A stretch of 64,000 nucleotides of DNA from NCBI GenBank assembly GCA_920105625.2, contig OV050030.1:412439034-412503033 (forward strand). The letters are read 5' to 3'. The notes beneath the pieces are model-generated. The model did not search any database and had not been told where the DNA came from. It worked only from the letters and a program-made list of their open reading frames with translations. Below, one piece after another: positions 33,140 through 45,057 of this stretch. Made by a program: the position numbers and the translations under genes. This DNA comes from Clusia tigrina (Eukaryota; Arthropoda; Insecta; Diptera; Clusiidae). How positions within the stretch are numbered: position 1 is the stretch's first letter; every line of letters starts with the position of its first letter.

Positions 33140-33312
33140 TATAATAAGTTCTATAGTCTACAGTGGGTGAGATTAAAAAAGTATAAGTTTATAGTGAGTA
33201 TTATAGTAAATCTTACAATAAATTCTAAAGGGTTCAGTGTGTAAGATTAAAATAGTATTAGTTTATAGTAAGTTTTATGGTAAGTTTTATAGTAAGTTTC
33301 ATAGTCTGTTTC
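33140..33312. repeat. TTTATAGTAAG array, right part
   Basis: Continues the 31960-32640 array with the same CAGTGGGTGAGATTAAAA and TTTATAGTAAG motifs. It ends at ATGTAATGTAATGTA, immediately before a non-LTR fragment. Confidence 0.75.
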
Positions 33313-33313
33313 A

Positions 33314-33600
33314 AAGTAATGTAATGTAATGTATAAGGAGTTGTCTAAAGTACTGCGGCCAAAAAAATCTGTTGTGCTACCCTCTGCTTACCACTTCATA
33401 ACAAGTATAGATAATCTATACCAGTCAGGTGTTAATAACCTTCTAAGCTTCATTACAGGCTCAGGTAGGTTCAATCTGGATTCAAAATGTAGTCACACAC
33501 TGCACCCGTGGATCACAACGAAACCAACTGGTGGTCCAAGCGGCATCACCGTTTTCTAGGTGATACCTAACGTCTGCTATCAGGATATCCTTATAAAATC
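33314..33600 (+). mobile_element. non-LTR retroelement 3' fragment
   Basis: The frame reading SIDNLYQSGVNNLLSFITGS and then GRFNL, followed by GGPSGITVF, matches the minus-strand fragment near 51.6-51.9 kb (SIDKLYQSGGSNLLRFIKIS, GWFNL, GGLSGITVF). This is the extreme C terminus and 3' UTR of a Jockey/R1-type pol. It is 5'-truncated and abuts the satellite-like array. The zinc-finger part upstream is not recognisable. Confidence 0.7.
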
Positions 33601-34559
33601 TCATCCAACCCAGAGGCCTTCAAAGGCTTCTTTGAACACGAAATATTCCTTAAGTAAATTAAGACCGGGTAATTTTAAAAAAGTTTATTTGGTTGCAGCT
33701 TAAACATATTTTAGTAGGTCATACTAAGTTATCCGATAGGGAAAAACCGGGGGCTATATTGAAAGCTCCTTACTTTTCTTGGTTAACCATTCTTTATATT
33801 TATTTCTAGTACTTCTTTAATATCTGAGGAGAACAACCGAAACCCGATGCAAGCTAATGAAGTTTCTTCAGATTTTCTAATGTAATTTTTATCAGTCTCT
33901 GGAAGTATTTCCATTACACAGAAATATGGAGACTAGGTGTAGTTATAGTTCTTGCGCAGGTAGACATTATATTGACAAGGAATACGATATTGAAGGTTTC
34001 ACTATATATAGGAACAATATTGTGTTAAATTCACAGGAAGTCCACGTGAACAATTGTTTTGTGACCTGTTTTCAATTTGAATGATTTTATTGGCTACTTT
34101 TCGTGGAGCACCAACGCTTTGATTTAGTTCTATTGAGAGTTACTTCCGCTGGTCGAGTGTTGTAGCCCAGGGAAACGGTGGAGTTTTACTGTTCTCTCCG
34201 CTAGGTTTGGCTTCAAATCGAGTTTCGTCGGCTTCGACATTAGTTTGAAAAGCTTCTTTGATCAGTTGCTGGTGATAAGGTCCAAAATGCTACTCGCAAG
34301 TTCACAAATATTGATGAAATATGATTCTGAGCTGACGTTTCTTTGGTTTACTCATATCTTACACTAGGAAATTTGTATTGTAAAACTTTGTCAGCCCAGT
34401 TTAATGCACCTCAGAGTCATCATCTGAGATAAGCATTTCTTCCTTTGCTCATGTGTAACAATGCGATGCTCGCACTCGTCGTTGATGCTGTAACAAATTT
34501 TATCTCTTTCATTTTGATCACAAAAATTGTGCGCAAATTTCCAACGAGATAATTAAACG
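33601..34559. other. intergenic, no gene recognised
   Basis: AT-rich. The minus-strand reading near 34150-34300 has weak, unassigned transposon-like character. No support for a gene. Confidence 0.5.
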
Positions 34560-35260
34560 AAATATGTGTGCAACTTCGCTAAGCAGGCCTGGCCCAAATT
34601 TTGGCTCGGCTTAGTTTGGCGCTCGCAATGAAGACTTTCTGCGGCTAAATGGCATTGCGTCGCACCTTCTCGCTGCACGCCCGGCCCGGCACACTGAGTT
34701 TATAATTTTAGAGTTTTACGGTTTCACATCCAATTATCGCATAATTACCTTCAGCACCCCAACAAAATTCCGCAAAATTTCAACAAATTTCGGTTCTATG
34801 CAACTGAAACTGTGTGCAGCCGGCCTCCCTGGTTGCCTGGGTTGCTTGGTGGACTGACTGACTGACTGGGCTGGTTGCAGCAGCCGTAGCCGTAGCACCA
34901 GTAATGCGCCTGTAATTATGCTAATATTACCGCTACTGCCGGGTGCACTTGAGCTGGCTTGGGTACATTTCATCGTTTCATAACTGCAGCTAAGTGCCGT
35001 TTTTCTCCGTTGCGTCCTGCAAGTGGCACTACGCCGAGTGCAGCATGGAACTGGTTGGAGCCTGTGGGAATGCAGGATACTGCTGCGCCGCAAAAGATGT
35101 TGCAAACAGTTTTCGAAACAATTATTTAGTTTTAATGCCGCTTTACTAAGCCATAAATTAAAACCGCAGGCATTGTGCGCTCATTTTAAGTATGAGCAAC
35201 TGAGGTTTTGCTTTGACCAAAGCCCTCGCTATTCTATGCTTCACTGAGTACAGGTGTTCT
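34560..35260. other. less AT-rich island, possibly regulatory
   Basis: GC content is visibly above the surroundings, with GCCCGGCCCGGCAC, CTGACTGACTGACTGG and GCAGCCGTAGCCGTAGC motifs. Frames of 70-125 codons cross it on both strands without recognisable domains. It looks like the less diverged non-coding blocks seen around fly genes, or an untranslated exon. Confidence 0.35.
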
Positions 35261-38200
35261 AAAACATAGCTCGCAACTTTTTCTGGATTTAAGAAAAGAA
35301 AATATATTTCACAAATTGTGCTCAGGATGAAATTTCACTTTTAAGAAGCTGGAAAACTGTTGTAGACAGTTTAATACCACGTCAGTCAAGAACCAAAAAC
35401 ATTTCAACTAGAAATCATCCAACAGCAACTCGAAGTAAAGAAAAAATGTTCCAATGAGATAATAAAGTGTGTAAAATACCTTAATCTGTTTCAGTGAACC
35501 AGCCAGCAGCTTTCGGCAAGCACGACTTTTAAGTATCCTATAGCAGGTGCTATGGCGTGGCTTACTGGTAGTTTCAAATTTGAAGAACACCTGCAGAAAT
35601 AATCGGATTACCAAGTTCAACAGTTTGCTTAATTACATAAAAATCTTATTCTATTTTTGGGTGCAGGGGGCATCATCAAAGCAAACCCAGGTAGCCAAGA
35701 GGAAGCCAAATAGCTGAGTGTACACATAAAACAGTCATGTGAAACTTACTCCCATACACATTCAAAGCGATTCCATGAGCTGTACGGCACTCACTGTGAA
35801 GCATAAGTTGTGCTTGGTTGGTTTTCTATCTCCAATTAATTTTGTAAAGATAACCAATGAGAAGGAAACACCTTGGCGTATTCATCATATTGAATGACGA
35901 ACTCAGACTCTGTGAAGTAGGACCAATACTCCAATTCATCGAGGGAATTGTACTAAGAGACATACTCTAGGTCCACGAAGAGGGCACAATAGATGTTATA
36001 GGTCGCAATGCAACATACCCTCAACGATAATAATAATAACCAATGAGTTTGGGAAACATGTGATATGCTGGCTCTATTTTCTAATCCTAATTTGTTAGTT
36101 GAGAGGAATTTAGGAACTATTTGCTCCATTTTATTTCGATTTGGGGTCGGATTTGGTTATCGTGCGATTTAGTTCGTTGCAATCGCTTTAAGCCCAACAA
36201 CATGTAACGAGAGGGTTATTTGTTCTTTTCATCCCATATACTTTTTATATTTGTTGGTGACTCCAGTCTTTTCTTGAGTGTCCGTTTGGGTTTTCCTATA
36301 GAATGCTATATAAAATGGGCAACTTTAGTCTTAATTTTCATAAGGAAGAAAGTGCTTGTTAATAAATTGTCTCTGTATTCCCTACTTGCCCCTCACGACT
36401 TTGCTGAATGTATTATATTTCCATTCTTTTAGTTCTCCACTGGTTGTCTCAGATTTTGGTCATTCTGGAGGGTTCATCACAGAATCTTGCTCTACCATCC
36501 TACATTTCAATGGAATCTTTTCAAAGCATTATTTGGAACAATTAACCTTTCAAGTGTCGGAGTGAATAGATTCATTGCAAATACCACCAATATAAAGCAT
36601 ACTTTGAGGCAGTTTGACTTATGAAACTTTAAAGTGCCCGAACAAAACAAATTGGTGCCTTAAATAGTTGCCCCAAGTGGCTTGTAGAGTGCACAACTGC
36701 CGCATAGGAAAACGCTATCCTGACATTTAGCAACACAGCAATTTTTTGAATGGTGGCTTTGATGGCAACTTTCCGTAGCGAATAGGGAAAAATGACAAAT
36801 GCGTCCAATACTCCCACAAAAGCCATAAAAAAATCAACACACTGAAAAATACACACTCATAGTCTCACAAAAAAGCAGTCCCACACACACACACACACAC
36901 ACTCAAAGGCATACAATCCCAAAGGCAAGCATCGAATTCTCCAAGGAAAATTTGCATTTTCATCAAAACAAAAAATAAAATCGTGAGAAAAAAAAGTAAA
37001 AAATAAAGGAAAAAGAAATTACAAAAGCGCGAAAGAATTCCTTTGTATAAATTTAGTATATGAATGAAAATTGAAAAGCACCCCAACCGCTCGCTCCCCG
37101 CCTATTGACTGCCGAAGTCAATAATAAAATCTACAAAGAAATAGAATACAAAAATGCTTACCTTATGGCAAACAGTGGCAAAGCCAAAAGGCACAAAAAA
37201 AGTGTTGATTGGATGAGCGCTAACAGTAAATCACACCCACTAAGCAAAGAGAATAAAGACTGCAAATGAAAAAAAAAAAAACAAAGGCACCACAAAAAGA
37301 ATGGAATCATGGACTGGGTACATGCCATGCCGTTCACGGCTCATCATTTGGCATACGCAAAAAAGATGTTCCACGCAAACATTTTTGTGGCATGTTAAAC
37401 GCGAATATTCAATACTGACTTATTTTGCATAGAAGTGTGGGCATGCCAGTTTGTGTGTGTGCTGTTTTAGTGTGTGAGTGTGAGTGTATGAGTACATTTC
37501 TCACATATGCCAAATACCGTCATGACAAAAGAATTGGCTCTCATAATATTGGCCTGCTCTTCTGCCCATCTTAGTGACTTTTTCATATTGTGTTGGCGGT
37601 TTTATTGGTTTTTCTTTGGAAGAAAGAAAAAATTAAGCAGCAGGAAGCGAGAGTCAGCAAGCATGCAGCCATGTGCCGCCTGGTGTAAATCATTTGCAGC
37701 ATAAATAAATGCCAACAAGCACATTAGTTCGATCATTATCAAGAATTTTGGAAACTTTGGCCAAACAAAAGCAAACATTTACGTAGTCCTTGGGACGTTT
37801 CACCTTCGATTTGCAGAGGCGAAAATTTTGCCAAATATTACTCGAACTTTACAAATATTTATTCCGAATTGCGAATTTATTTCTTGACATTATGATTAAA
37901 ATTCCAAGAAGACATTCCCAAATACTTGTGTAAAGTTAGCAAAATTCGGCAGAGGCTGAAGGCATGTGAAATAGACAAGAGATGAGAGGATGAGAAGGAA
38001 GAGTTTAATTGTATTGTAACCTTTGAAATTGTCAGCATTCATCTTGCTGAGGGGTTGTTGGCATTGTTACAAAGTGAACGAAATGATTATTTGGAATGCT
38101 GAAAGAATTTTGACATACACGAAAGTGTGGGAATATATATAGATATTATAAATTGAGAAAAATCGTCACTATTATTCGATAAGTATTACGACCGCTGTAT

Positions 38201-38685
38201 GTGGTGATGTCCGAACTAACGACTAAGGCCTACTAAGAAAATCCTTAACTCTCTAAGTCTCTATTCAGTAAGCATATTTTGAAAGAAGCAGTCCTCATGA
38301 ACTGTTGGAAAATATCCAACAATAAACTGACGATAATAAGGGATGAGTACACAAATTATCAAACAGAGTCGCTTTTCTGTACGAAGGATAAGAGTAAATA
38401 AATCACTACAAATAGTTCAGGGAACCCAACATTGACGGATCTGTGTGCCTCCTAGACTGGGCGTAACTCTCCAAATCTTGACCTTGGCTACGTTGCTGTT
38501 AGTATCTGCTTCATTTCACCCATTCAGCCATTAAACTTTGTTCGATGGGAAAAATGTTTTACGCTATGTTTGATACTTTGTCCTCATTGTATTCTCGCTT
38601 TTTATTATTTTCTGTTCTCATGATTTGAATCTGATATTCCTCTAATTTGATGATCATGCAAATCTCTGGAAAATTTGTGTTTTGG
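35261..38685. other. intergenic, no gene recognised
   Basis: AT-rich, with CA and poly-A tracts at 36880-37290. I examined it for RT, transposase and splice-linked exons and saw none. Confidence 0.55.
36882..36904. repeat. (CA)n microsatellite
   Basis: Eleven uninterrupted CA units; one of many CA/TG tracts in this AT-rich region. Confidence 0.9.
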
Positions 38686-38755
38686 CACGCATTTCGGTAT
38701 GTTTGCAGACAAACAAACGACACGCATTTCGGTATGTTTGCAGACAAACAAACGA
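38686..38755. repeat. perfect 35-bp tandem duplication
   Basis: CACGCATTTCGGTATGTTTG plus 15 more bases occurs at 38686-38720 and again, identically, at 38721-38755. No functional sequence is recognised in it. Confidence 0.95.
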
Positions 38756-41700
38756 AGTCATCATAGTTAAATTTTGTTCTAATATTTCCTTGAATCAGTT
38801 TATTTGATTGAAAATTGCAATAGTTTTTATGATTTGTGACGCAATGTGATTTCTTCTCCGCCACATCATTTTTCTGCTGATACGCTATTCGCTCTGTTCT
38901 TCTTGGTGTGCGAAAGTTTCTGTTTTAAAAGTATTTAAACATGATACGAGAAATCTTTTCAATTTCTGCTGCTATAATTTCACATAACTTTTCCGTTGCT
39001 ATTTTTTTTAAGGATTATGATATCCTCGTACGCTGAGGGAGTGTGTGTGTGTGTGCCGTTTAATCCCGCTTACTGGCACGGGTGTCGGTGTGCATGCACA
39101 ACTTTGACAGCTTAAATATGTCTGGCGAAACGTGTTTGGACTTTTTTATTTGCAAATACGGAGAAGGAAAAAAGAAATCACAATTGGAGCACATTGAAAG
39201 TATCATACGAAATATCCTTAACTGCAATAGTTGTGTGAAAAGGATTTACTCTCATCGTCCTACTTGTGTTTTTATGCGATATGTACAAAACGCCTGACAA
39301 GAGGCGTCTTTTGTTCTTTTATTCGTGGGGGGCCACGAATAGCTTAAACAGTCATGAAAGTCAGTCGTCGCATGTGCTACGTGCAAATGAAAAATAATTG
39401 GAAACTGAAAGTGACAAAGGCACAAATGTTTATGGAGCACAAACACAACAACCACGCAAATATAGGCACACATATACTCACCCAAGGCACACACATTTAG
39501 CCACACGAATTATTCGGCAGCGAAACGAAATTATTATCATTCCTGCCTGCATAAGCGATGAATGAATGAATGAACGGGCGAATGGGTGAATGAGTGAAGT
39601 GTACTCAAGGGGAGCAGTGTCAGTTGCATTCATTTGTAGGCAGAATATTGCACAGTGGCACAAATATACTTCAAATCTTCAACTCAAGGGTTGCAGATAT
39701 AAAAAATAATATAATATAAAAAAATGTAAATATAGAAACACTATTTCTTGAGTTTACGTTGCAGTTTCAGAGGTTTGCTTAGTTATTCAACAGAATATAG
39801 CAAGAAGGCTTCGAAGCTTGAACTACAGCAATTTTTTTTCCTTTGTCGGAATAAGTAGTCGAATATAGCACTCAGACTACAAGACATCCCTTGTACTATA
39901 TTTGACGTTCCATTTAATTTTCGTTGTATCTGCCAGACTTGTGAACAAACTTTAGTAGATCCTGTGTCTCTAAGCAGCCAAAGTTTGCACTACTTAACAG
40001 GTTAGTGCCAAATACCTCGAACCTGATTCTGGCGAAACTTACTTAACTAACTTGGAAACACGTCACTGTATCATTTTTCCCGCGATCGCTCCAGGCTTAA
40101 ACCAATCCCAGATTTTCTGAAGACTGTCAGAGTATCATATTATATATTAGTCAATTTTTTCCAGGTTCTTCTTCCTCTGCACAACTTCTGGTATTACTTA
40201 AGAAGATGTGCTCTATACCAGTAGAGATTTAGGGAAATTTACGAACAAAAAATAGTGGTCTGAGATGCTCGTTTCAGTATTGAGAAACCTGCCGGGTAAG
40301 CCTGGGACAAAATTATTCTTCTTGTATCTGTCCAAACCTTAGCCAAAAATATTGGAGTACAAAGTAGCTACAGCAGAAACTTGTGTCAGTCCTAAGTCCT
40401 TCCTTGATTTCAATGGTTACAGCAACTTACACGATGATCAGAAAACAATAAGAAACTTTCTTTGGGGTGCAATTGTGTCTCTAATTTATGACTTCAAAGT
40501 ATATTATACAGATAAATCACAGAAATCAAACTTAACAATTTATATTTGATTCCTTCCAGACATTTTGATATATATCTGTACTGAAAAAGGAGAAAGGAAA
40601 CTGAAAAATGGAAGACATACGAGCCTTATATAGTTTCAGAGCATTTATTATAGAAGAACAATTTGTAAAAGTGATGTTTATTTTGAAACCCTCAGGCAAG
40701 TTAACGAAGAATAAGGAACAAATGGTCTATGTTTAGTTTAAGTTCTTTCAGTTCTTTCAACATATACCTCCAAGAAATGAGTATTAATAAGCTGCTAAGT
40801 AGAGTACAGGAAGTCGGGGACAAACCTCGCCTCCCCACTGAAAGATTGTGGAACAAAAAAGTAAAAGAAGATTTCTAAAGGATACTCCAGTGACTTTTAC
40901 TTCAACAATACTCGCTAAAAATATAATTTTGACGAAGATCTCTCCCAAATCACGAAATTAGTTATAAGCTATGATTCATTATTATTGCAGTCTCTTACTC
41001 TCATACCACGAAGATACTGAATGTGCCATGTATTTTATTCATTTATGAAGATTGATTCCAACAGTAAATTCAATTCAGTAGTTTGAGATTCTCAATAAAA
41101 CCACCGAACATTCCACCCTACTCCTATCACATAGAACCTCCAAACATCATTCCCTTATTCTGCCCATCGTAATTTTAGCTGGAATGATGCTACTAGAATT
41201 TCCTGTAACTCTTGTATTCCTGTGGGTTGTATATGTCATATTGGGTCATATATTATCTTTATATCCATTCGTTAGGATTTTTTAAATTTCATTTCCAAAG
41301 TTGATCTTTGGACAGGGGAAGTCTGCGTTTCCTCCAGAAATATTTCTCATTAATAGAATATTCTGGACAGTCTTAATTAATAATCCTCAGCAAACATCGG
41401 TGTTAATATATTTTGCTATAAGTAAGTTTCTTTGCTGACTTGGTTCTCTAACAATTTCAAGACAGTGCTTCTGAGATACCTTTTTTAATAGATATTAATC
41501 AGGACCGTTGATTTTCTGTTCTTCCACAACTATTTTTTTAGCTTGTTATGCCAGTAAAATTTGTATGATTGGCTTCATTGACATAAATCTCCCATTCTAT
41601 TCAGTGGTTTGTTTGATAGCAGCATCGCCATCTCTAGTACATAAGTCACTGATACAATAAGTCACCATCTATGAGTCATTAAGTTTGCTGTCTCTTTCTC

Positions 41701-41760
41701 GCCTATGGACTTTCTAGTGGAAAGTTCTAGAATGATCTTGAACTTGAAAAGGCATATGAA
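38756..41760. other. intergenic, no gene recognised
   Basis: Contains a (GT)n run at about 39043-39054 and a GAATGAATGAATGAAC run at 39555-39600. No domain recognised in any frame. Confidence 0.55.
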
Positions 41761-44434
41761 AGATCAGAATATTAGTTAATACAGTAAAGCAGCTGATATC
41801 CTCTACAACAACAACAATTTTGGGCTCTCCATTTAAGCGATTGTGACCACTGTGCACGTTGTGTCATTTGATCTGGAAACTGTCAAAACATAAATATGCC
41901 GAAAGGCGGTAGATTTGTTGTATAATATGAAAATAAATGGGTGAAGTATGTGAACTTTGGCACAACATTTACACTCAAAACAACGAAAATAACAATAACA
42001 ACAACAAAAACAATGCAGAAGACAATAGCACACACATATACACGGCCTCATACTGAACTCACACACACTCTGATATATGCACAGCAACTAGAAAAGGAAC
42101 GGCATGAGATTCAAAGAAGCTGTCAGGACATGCAGCAGATACTTTAAGACACGAACCTGAGCAAAAACAGAAGCGAACGTGATTGGAATATAACGGTGAA
42201 CTTAAGTGCTGAGCAAAGAAAACGAAACGAACTAACAAACGAAGAACCAGAAAGAAAAGAAAAGCAAAAAAGGATGTCAGAAGTTCAAACGGAAAATGAA
42301 ATTCACATTAGAAAGAATGGGAATTTCTCGTATGAATGAGGAAAAACGATGCCTTGGGAGCAAGGAAAGGAAGGAAGTAGCTTTACTTGTGCACTAAAAG
42401 GGAACAACAACAACACCCGAAGCTCAATGAACATCAGCGGCAGTAGTGGCAGTAGTAGTAACAATCGTAACGAGGCAAGCGAGGGGATTGTGTGAGTTAC
42501 AGAGAGCTCATGAAAAATCGAACAAAAGAAATCTTCCGGAACAAAAAGATTCAGCAGGAAGATGAACTTTTCTTTGGCCGTTTGTGAATTGCAAGTGGCA
42601 TCAAGCAATACGAACGCGAATGTGAACGCTCATAGCACAGAAAATTACATCTTATGAGTAAGTTGAGGTTACACTCTTTGGGGATTTCTTTCATGAACAT
42701 GGCACACACACACACAGAAACCCAACCCGCACCCATACGTATCGAAACGAAGCGAAGCGAAGTGAACCGATAAAGTTTCGCTCAAAGATGCATGCCATTG
42801 ATATGCCGCCATACAAGCTCCACACACACACGCACTCTCACATACACTGAGAACTGTAACGGAAACAGTGCGGGGTGTAAATGTCGGCTAATACTCTGAT
42901 GTGTTTCCTTCCGCAAACATGGCGTGGCATGAAATCGAACGGAATTCCAAAATAAAAACCAAAAAAAAGAATTGAATTGAACAAAAAAGAAATTACTGCT
43001 AAGCATACATTTGAGCCAATGGCATTTTGTATCGATGCCGTTGAGTTGGCAACTGTGTGCGAAACTTTCGGGGCGAGCAGCGTGGCGTATAAATTTCTGT
43101 GAGGGTTCTGTTGGCGCTCCACTGGCACCTCCAATTTAAATCTGCACACATGATAGTGTGGATCTCTTTTTTGTTTTCAGTTTTTTCCCAAACAAACTTT
43201 AAACGACCTTCCTTAAATGTGCGTGGCAGTGCTCGCTTCTCTTTAGTTGGCAATTTAAAATTTTTTTCTGCATTTCATTTATTTTATTTATTTATTTAAT
43301 GTTTTTTTTTTTTTGGTTTATTTGTCCTCGTGTGAAATCTCTTTGGGAAAACTTCGCCAACCACGTTTCCGCAATTGTTTGTTTAATGTTGCAGATTGCA
43401 GCGCTTCAATGCCAAATTCTCTCAATTATTTCTGATATTGTTTATTTTTCATTTTGCTAAAATTTCCGCATTAATCGCTGGCTTGAATGTTAATATTCTG
43501 GAATTGTCATTGTTAGCTACAATGCTCCCCCAAACCAGTTGCCAATAAGTTTCGTTTAACTTCTTCCTTCTTCACCTTGACAGACGAATGTTATTCTGCC
43601 ACAGCACACATAAATCTCCGATTGTGAATGGGATTAATTGTCATTTGCATATATATGAACTGTTTTATTTATTGCTCATTCTTTAACGGAACGCCTACCA
43701 ACCTTTCGCTAAATGCCTGCCTGGCTGTCAATTGATTTGTCCTCCTGTCAATGGCTTTAATTGTTTGTGTATGTGTTCCTATTCTGTATAGGTGTATATA
43801 GGTACGTTTAAGTGTATGCGTGTGTATGTGTGTGTATTTATGTGCCTCTTTGTCTGGCGATAAGCGACTGTCTGTCCAAATTTGTTTGTCGTCTTTGTGT
43901 TGTTTTTCAGTGTCCCTGTCACAGTCGCAGTCACAGGCATCGTCAACACCATCCTCAGCCACTTGTCATGTCAATCCTTATTGTCTCCTTTCATAGTATG
44001 TGTGAGTGCTTCATTTGCATTCACTTGGATTACATGTTCTGTCATTGTATTGGAATTTTCTGATATCGTCCATTGACATCTACAATTTACCGTTACAAAT
44101 CAATTGTCAAAAAGTTCCCCGGTCCGCCTCTTTTTTACTTTTTCTTACTTGTGTTCTACGAACTTGCTTGAAGGCTCTATAAAAAATTCTAGGTTGAGTT
44201 AATAAAGTTAAACCGAGCTTAAGAAATGGTTCTGATTCCTATAACAAATGACTTGTTAATTAGGATAAATAATAGATCATAAAAAGAATAGTTGAGAGAA
44301 TAATTGAAGGCCCTAAATAGTTGGGGAACTCAAACTATAAGAAATTGGGAGTGTCAATAATTCCAAAATAAGGTTATCAACATATAACCGGGTAGAACCT
44401 GACACCACTGGAAATATCTCTCCTATCCTCTCCG
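41761..44434. other. intergenic with CA tracts, no gene recognised
   Basis: Holds CAACAACAA/GCAGTAGTGG runs near 42400-42470, CA tracts at 42700-42840 and a TGTGTATGTG tract at 43820. An octamer-like ATTTGCAT occurs near 43643. Frames of 70-100 codons lack domains. Confidence 0.5.
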
Positions 44435-44488
44435 GAACAAATCTGATATTCTCCCCTCTCCTCCAGTACGAGAATATCAGATTTGTTC
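44435..44488. repeat. perfect 19-bp inverted repeat (hairpin)
   Basis: GAACAAATCTGATATTCTC (44435-44453) and its exact reverse complement (44470-44488) flank a 16-base pyrimidine-rich loop. There is no flanking RNA-gene context. Confidence 0.9.
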
Positions 44489-44849
44489 AGTCCTTATAAC
44501 CGAGATGAAGGGGGAGTTTGAATCATTCAAAAGTACTCGTATCGCTATGTAATATAATCAGTGTTTTTGGCATTATTTCAACTGTTATAATACTCCAAAA
44601 TACTCTCAGTTACGTACAATAATATAATACCCATATAATGCAATTCTGGAATACTGCAAACGAATGGACTGATGTCACAACCACGGTTTGGTTCAGTTAG
44701 TCGAACAATTCGTGAAAGTGTCATAATGTCAAACAGATTGATACAAAAATTATATACAAATTGTTGGCTTTGGAAACACTCCACATTCCAATTGCAGAAA
44801 GGCCTCTAATGAAGGTATAGAAGGATCGATTTCGGGATTTACGATTCGA

Positions 44850-45057
44850 CAGAGCTGCTTACCACAATCAGGCTTCGCGTACGCGGAACTCATTTCGTCA
44901 AACGTCCTCTCATAATCAAGTCCCCTTGAATACTGAGCTGATATGACGTGGGCGTCGTAGATATGTAAACAGATAATCTCAATGTGTGAAAGAGCTAGTT
45001 ATATATACACCGTTAATATGAATTATTGTCGTTTCTCTGTTGTTGAACATATTGTAT
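44850..45057 (-). mobile_element. Tc1-like element end fragment
   Basis: The region matches the right end of the 7270-8399 Tc1-like element: CGGAACTCATTT(A/C)GTCAAACGT, ATGACNTNGGCGTCGTAG and GTCGTTTNTCNGTTGTTGAACA, ending ACATATTG followed by TA. CAGAGCTGCTT at 44852 corresponds to sequence from the far side of the full element, which suggests an internal deletion or rearrangement. No left terminal repeat was found. Confidence 0.75.

Noticed and set aside
34150..34500. Possible degraded transposase on the minus strand
   Set aside because: Only weak phrase-level resemblance; no catalytic motif or terminal repeat could be found.
42303..43253. Several overlapping minus-strand ORFs of 60-103 codons
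   Set aside because: They overlap in different frames across CA/AAC-rich DNA, and none has domain character.
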